Positions 59,237 through 64,000 of a DNA stretch of 64,000 nucleotides are shown one piece after another. Numbering within the stretch: position 1 is the stretch's first letter; every line of letters starts with the position of its first letter. Made by a program: the position numbers and the translations under genes. The notes under the pieces were generated by a model that saw only the letters and a program-made list of their open reading frames with translations, made no database searches and was not told the DNA's origin. This DNA comes from Schistosoma mansoni (taxonomy: Eukaryota; Platyhelminthes; Trematoda; Strigeidida; Schistosomatidae), in the NCBI RefSeq assembly GCF_000237925.1, contig NW_017386021.1, positions 1,021,420 to 1,085,419 on the forward strand, written 5' to 3'.

Positions 59237-59264
59237 CTAAGTCCTGATAGCTACTTGCTTGTGC

Positions 59265-59550
59265 AATGGGGTGAAGTTTAAATTCAATTAGTATTGTTTG
59301 TTTGAATCTTCCCATTGATGGTTTAGGACTGCAACTGGTCAGTCTCCAGATGACGAGTCCTAAATAGGACGAATCGCGCGTCCTGGATTCCACTGCTAGC
59401 CACTATCCATATTTGCTTACCATGCTTGTGAATTTAGGCTATATCGAGGCAATACGCACAGTATGCACATATGCTAATTAGAGACTGACCAGTTGCAGTC
59501 CTAAACCATCAATGGGAAGATTCAATCAAACAATATTAATTGAATTTAGA
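59265..59550. repeat. Head-to-head SINE tails around a mutated hammerhead
   Basis: 59265-59340 is a minus-strand SINE tail; 59341-59550 is a plus-strand, 5'-truncated SINE starting in the hammerhead. The tail arms (59276-59340 and 59487-59550) are inverted repeats with very few differences. Tail motifs are GACTGACCAGTTGCAGTCCT and CCATCAATGGGAAGATTCAA. Confidence 0.85.
59344..59388 (+). ncRNA. Mutated hammerhead ribozyme
   Basis: Core reads AUGACGA (59350-59356), so C3 is A, and GAAU replaces GAAA. Stem II (GUCC/GGAC) and the GUC site at 59380-59382 remain. Two core changes should stop cleavage. Confidence 0.7.
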
Positions 59551-59689
59551 TTTCATCTATATTAAAAACAAAACTTTGATTTCAACAACCATCTATCAAC
59601 TATTGACTAATTCTTATTAAAATACAATCCATATTTAATTATGTTTATTATCATTTCAAGTGTTAATAAATCAATAGAATCAGAAGGGG

Positions 59690-59830
59690 TTTTGTGGAGA
59701 TTTCAGTATTTTTCAAAGTTGAAATCATGAATCAATTGAAGCTAGACCACCCTGGAAAACCTGGAAGCACTGGACGGCCTTTTCGTCCTATTATGGGACT
59801 CCTCAGCAGTGCGCATAGAAGCTTTTCTGT
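59690..59830 (-). repeat. Family-2 SINE, hammerhead and tail part
   Basis: Minus strand GCGCACTGCTGAGGAGTCCC, the hammerhead and the tail AGGTTTTCCAGGGTGGTCTA then GCTTCAATTGATTCATGA. The tRNA-like head is missing. Confidence 0.8.
59767..59812 (-). ncRNA. Second-type hammerhead ribozyme, nearly intact
   Basis: Stem I pairs GCACUG (59812-59807) perfectly with CAGUGC (59772-59767). The core is CUGAGGA (59806-59800), stem II GUCC/GGAC has loop CAUAAUA, and GAAA and GUC (C17 at 59773) are present. The only fault is the second stem III pair, which is A-G here and C-G in the expected form (GAAACGGCCGUC). It is a different sequence class from the Smalpha-like ribozymes nearby. Confidence 0.78.
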
Positions 59831-60617
59831 TTTTTTTTCTGTTTGTTTAAACGTGAAACATTCTTCTCGTCGTTCACAGTTGAATAATTTTATTGATCTC
59901 TATTCATCAAAGACATCTGATGAAAGATTGCTTTTTTTTTAAAGAAGCCAGTTGTCAAGACAGATAGATATAAACATAAGAATTACTATTCATTCTTGAC
60001 ATTAATAATAATTTATTATTTAGCTAGGTGGTAACAAGTAAATTTAAATGATAAAATAAGTTTTGTAGTAATAATAACCATTATAAAAAAGGTAGCAGAG
60101 AGAAACAAAAATGACTAGAAGCAAAGCTAAACAATAATAGAACGACAACAATTTGAGAAAGACACATTGTATACCAAGTATTTTCATTTAGATGTACATT
60201 GTGAGGTCATATGCAGTTCAGTTTCTCTATCAGTATACACTATAGTTTCTATTCATATTAAACTAACAATAATAGTAATAACATGTATGAACATGGTTAC
60301 TTGTATAAACTCAGATAGAGGAATAAGAACATATGCGTAAGTGAAAAAAAATTTTCATGTACAATAGAGAAAAGCATTTGTCACTTGCAAAACATTTTTT
60401 CACTTGTTTTTTTACATTGTAACAACCTATTTACCTTAGTTTTTTTGTCTTTCAGTGCTCAGTAATTTTTTGTGTGTGTTTTAGTTACCCTCAAGGTGAG
60501 TAATTACAATTAGAAATATTGAAAAGAAAATCAACTTATCATAAATATAAACATGGTTATTACCATTTTAATATAAATCAATCGGTCGTCAACATCAGAA
60601 GTATATCTTCTTTATGT
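59831..60617. other. AT-rich stretch
   Basis: No gene, RNA or named repeat recognised. Confidence 0.4.
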
Positions 60618-61050
60618 TGGGGATGTCAAATCCCCAGAACTTACTTGGTAAATGGCTTAATCTTGTAATTTTATTTTGAAAATTTGAATTTAGCTGTTTT
60701 CGCGCCAAAAGCGCTCTTTTTACCTTCACGTCATTTTCCCACTTGTAAACTATCTTAAACGCTATTGGTCCGTTGTTTCTTTGTGTGTGCTATTTACTAA
60801 TAATGCTCAAGGACAATTTGTTGCTGTATAAATGCGCTTGACTTTTCCCCTTATTGGATTGCTTGTACTCGGCTGCTTACGGAATACATATATATTCCCC
60901 TACTTGCCTTGGACTTCTTCATCTAGTTAGCGGGGCCTGGGACAACCGATTAGAATAGCTTATCGTGTCATTGTGTCATTGGCTTTCGTTCGTTACCGCG
61001 GAATCGATTTAGTTTCAGGTATAACACTTTAGTAGTTCACGTCTAGCCTA
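60618..61050 (+). repeat. LTR-like segment with TATA box
   Basis: Begins GTTGGGGATGTCAAATCCCC (an inverted-repeat start beginning TG one base earlier) and has TATAAATGCGC at about 60826 and much less AT-rich composition than its flanks. It could be a solo LTR. The right end and a target duplication were not found. Confidence 0.35.
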
Positions 61051-61059
61051 GAGATACAA

Positions 61060-61795
61060 GGAAGGGTGCGTGAGGAAAGCTGAAAAAGAAGAGGACAAGA
61101 GGAAAGATGAGTCTACAACCTAATAAAAGCACAGAATCCACTTACACTTAGTAACAAAAGCAGTCAACAACAACCAGAAATAACACAAGTGTGAAACTAA
61201 GTCAATCTGATAATCTAACCAGAATTTGGTGGAGTAAAAGGCGAAAGATTTATCCGCAAATGAGGAGAAAACTCCAAATGCCCTGGTACGGCCAAGAGTG
61301 GGGAGAGTGTGCTCTCTCTCTCGAAATGCTCTCACATGGCCACGCTTATATGGCCTCTTCCAGGGAAGTCCTGCTCACTACCTTCTCGTGGTGCGGGTGT
61401 TGTTTACGAAATTAAGAGGACGAAAAGCAAATGTCCAGCGCTTAACCCGGGTTGGTGGACACGGAAAGTCCACCTAGGGGAGTTGGAATACCCTGATTCC
61501 AAACCAATGGTGCTCATGGGCTCCGGCATCCTGAGGAAACAAATGGTGTATGAACCAATCGTCAGTCACCAGCTACCATGGGACTGCATCTCCTCACGAT
61601 GCTCCCACTGCCTTGTGGACCAGATCTTTAGGTCAAAGGCTCGGAGTGTGGCCCCCGAAGAAAACCACCTGCCTCGGTTCGGGCACCCGGGCAGTATCAC
61701 AGCCCTCATACAAATCTTTTTTTGATTTGTGTGGCGCATATATATCTGGTGCCCCTTTGTACCAATATTTATGCGTTCAAATAAATAAATTGGTG
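61060..61795 (+). repeat. GC-richer interspersed retroposon with (AAAT)n tail
   Basis: The 3' end (GTGTGGCGCATATATATCTG, GTGCCCCTTTGTACC, AAATAAATAAATT) recurs at 43121-43182 (+) and 44985-45335 (-), so this is an active-type interspersed family. Two overlapping ORFs read PMVLMGSGILRKQMVYEPIV and RFGHPGSITALIQIFF, but more than one frame is open and no domain is recognised, so I treat them as non-coding. Confidence 0.65.
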
Positions 61796-63840
61796 GAGTA
61801 AGAAGTTTTTTAAATCCGTTACACTTCAGTGGTAATAACACCCCAATTATCCAATACGTGTTTAGTCAAAATCTAAAATTCCCAGCAAAAATATATGCGT
61901 AAAATTTAGACAGATGCTTCGCAAAAATATTAAAATGAAGTTATACAACAACGATCCATCTACAATTTGATCTTCAACGGACTTTTATCATTAGAACTAA
62001 TTAAATGGTTGTGTATAAAGTAATTGTCATTGTCAGCTTGTATCTATGTAGAGTTACCTCCTAGTCTCATTTAATATCTAGTAATAAAAATGATACGATC
62101 TCAGGTTAAAGAGTGTTGTTAAGTTAGTTAGTTACATGCTAAATAGATGTAAATAGGTCTTAAATGGATTATTCCTGAGAGACTGAATGATATTTTAGCT
62201 CTTTGTCTATCGTTGGCTGATTAAATAAAGTAATTCTGGATTTGTAAAGTAATATAACGAAAAGTCGGTTAAAGTGAACAATTCAGAAAAAAATCGATGA
62301 GAAAATAACTTATAGACAGAGCTGTTGGTTAGCATCGGTTTTAAGCGGTCATCTAATGCTTCTTACCATTAATTTATATCAAATTTAGAACCCTCACCGA
62401 TTTTGAGCTTCGATTTAATGGATTTATAAGGATTAACAGCATACCTAAACTGTTATATTTCCCTCTACTGATGTACCTGATATTAATAGTTACCGTAACT
62501 AATTACTGTTGAAATTTCCTGAAAAATGTAGAAAGGTGGTTGGCTCATGATCTCATTACGTCGAATGAAAGATATTCACACTGAATCGGTATGGGCAGCC
62601 TCCGTGTTTATTTAGTGCATCTCTTGGTGTCTATGGAGATTTTCATTCAAACAGATAATTGTTGATCACTTAGTAATAATACAAATCTTTTATTATTAAA
62701 TAAATTTACTCTACTTCAATGTGATGATTCCATCAGATACAAGTGGCACTCCTGAGGTACCTGTAATTATATTTCTTCATCCTTCTAACGGTTATATACC
62801 AGAGAATAACTCAACACTAGTTCTCTAAACTCAACTCCTGATAATTAACTTACTGAAGTTCTAATGTTAGATGACACCATTTGAGCTGTGCTTCGAATGA
62901 AAAGGGTCCAGAAAATTTTTTAAAAAGATGATTTATTCGTGAAATAAATTGCTGTAACAGAATATTTAAATTCCACATAAAAATTTAAAGATGGTCTTAA
63001 CAAAATTGAACTACAAGAATCAAGGTAGTAGAGTATGCTACGGCCGAGAGAAACCTTGTGTCAATACAACTTGATTTCAAAATTGAGGAAATATCTGAGA
63101 AGATTGATTCTAAGGTAAGGACTGCATTAAAAAGAACTTAACCAGCTCCAAAAATTATTTTAATATATCACGTGAATTCCTCCTTAAAAAAGTGGACAGA
63201 TACTCCCCTTACGTTACCGTGAATTGTGTATATCAAGTAACATGTACATGATGAAGCACAGTTAGTGAAAGGAAATGAAAGTTAACATTCGCATCTCCAA
63301 GCACACTCCCTAGAAATTAAGACAAAGAGGTCAACATCCCTTCAATATTGTGATTGCCTATCATTTACCTAATACTGTATCTAAAATTGAGATTTCGAAA
63401 TTATTAGTAAACAAACGATCTCCAACTCTACGTTTTGCCTAAATCAAAAGGCTTAAACCGGATTTATACATTCATAACGATGCTGTGATCACTTTTACAT
63501 TCCCCTGATGACCTCAATTTCCAATGTTTAGTTACTCAATAGTTTGTATCTACAATTATAAATTCACTTTTCTCATTCTTTCTTGGGTTTTATTTGAGCT
63601 CCACTCATTTTAATCTAATAATCAATCCTTTTTGCTGTGATTGCATAACTTTCGATATTTTTTTGATTGATCTGTCTCTATCATATTTTAAAATTCTCTT
63701 CTAGAATTTTTGTATTATTTGACACAAATTTTCAGCCGTTCAGATGTCTCTCATAATTCTTTCATATTAATATTACTGTTTTACTAATCTTCATTGATGA
63801 AAACATTTCTGACATATCATGATTTCAAGTATGTACATAG
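61796..63840. other. AT-rich non-coding stretch
   Basis: No supportable gene or RNA. Short open frames have no domain. Confidence 0.4.
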
Positions 63841-63859
63841 TTTTTTTTTGGGATAATTA

Positions 63860-64000
63860 ACATCTGCATAGTTGAAAGCATCAGTCAATTGAAAGCTAGA
63901 CCATCAAGGAAAACCTGGAAGCACTCCTCAGCAGTGAGCATCCACCACCTCGTCCCACAATAGGGCAAAACGGGCCGTCCAGTACTTCCAGGTTTTCCTT
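63860..64000. repeat. Family-2 SINE copies in inverted arrangement, cut by the window end
   Basis: Left part, minus strand: GCTCACTGCTGAGGAG joined directly to TGCTTCCAGGTTTTCC, so stems II and III are deleted. Right part, plus strand: CCCACAATAGGGCAAAACGG, GCCGTCCAGTACTTCC and AGGTTTTCC, with no CUGANGA core. The two tails are inverted repeats. Confidence 0.7.

Larger units (their letters stand above)
58961..59255 (-). mobile_element. Smalpha-like SINE monomer with pol III boxes and intact hammerhead
   Basis: Minus strand, in order: CAGGACTTAGTGGCCGAGTG head, A-box, B-box, spacer (GTGAACGTCAACTCTGAGAT), hammerhead 59149-59105, then the tail to GAAGATTCAAACAAA-like sequence reversed at 58970-58990. 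This is the best preserved copy in the window. Such SINEs are known in Schistosoma mansoni (Smalpha) and other trematodes. Confidence 0.9.

Noticed and set aside
61191-61841. Cluster of ORFs in 61.1-61.8 kb as a gene
   Set aside because: Three frames and both strands are open because the repeat is GC-richer; the sequence end recurs at 43.1 and 45.0 kb, so it is a repeat.
1-64000. CRISPR arrays, operons or bacterial-type systems
   Set aside because: No regularly spaced direct repeats and no tightly packed ORFs; the intron-split genes are eukaryotic.

Overview
The window looks like nuclear DNA of a blood fluke (genus Schistosoma). It is AT-rich, split by long introns, and full of trematode-type repeats: BEL/Pao and gypsy LTR elements, RTE-like and CR1-like LINEs, and SINEs with tRNA-like heads that carry hammerhead ribozymes of the kind known from the Smalpha family. 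The genus is inferred from these repeats plus the protein families; the species cannot be read from the sequence. One 200-bp run of N (7585-7784) marks a scaffold gap.

Layout, with splice sites and frames worked out by hand. 2287-9082 (+): the last four exons of a SKI2/SKIV2L cytoplasmic exosome helicase gene, whose last intron holds a hammerhead SINE, a large palindrome around the gap and a LINE fragment. 9667-14265 (-): a BEL/Pao element with both LTRs, two in-frame stops and a deleted integrase core, joined directly to an RTE-like LINE (14266-15745, +). 15823-18478 (+): the last two exons of a DNMT2/TRDMT1 gene, with no catalytic exons in the window. 21235-25690: a decayed gypsy-like element. 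26592-28749 (+): a complete two-exon OSTM1 gene. 35631-36340 (-): four exons of an STK19 gene separated by introns of only 55, 41 and 35 bp. 38.7-43.8 kb: CR1-like LINE pieces, one nearly full length. 45335-47528: a 565-bp inverted duplication. 47216-50540 (-): an RTE-like LINE whose reverse-transcriptase core is deleted in frame. 50648-53631 (+): a small LYR-motif mitochondrial-type protein gene. 57-64 kb: a cluster of hammerhead SINE copies, often arranged head to head.

The host genes do not form a pathway: RNA decay (SKIV2L), tRNA methylation (DNMT2), the lysosomal ClC-7 partner (OSTM1), a winged-helix DNA-repair protein (STK19) and a LYR protein. Several (DNMT2, STK19, the LYR gene, the full OSTM1 model) show only after splicing, because their exons are short or interrupted. 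Most of the rest is repeat DNA. The most unusual items are the predicted intact hammerhead with pol III boxes at 59.1-59.25 kb, the DNMT2 3' exons cut off from their catalytic exons, and two very long inverted repeats.
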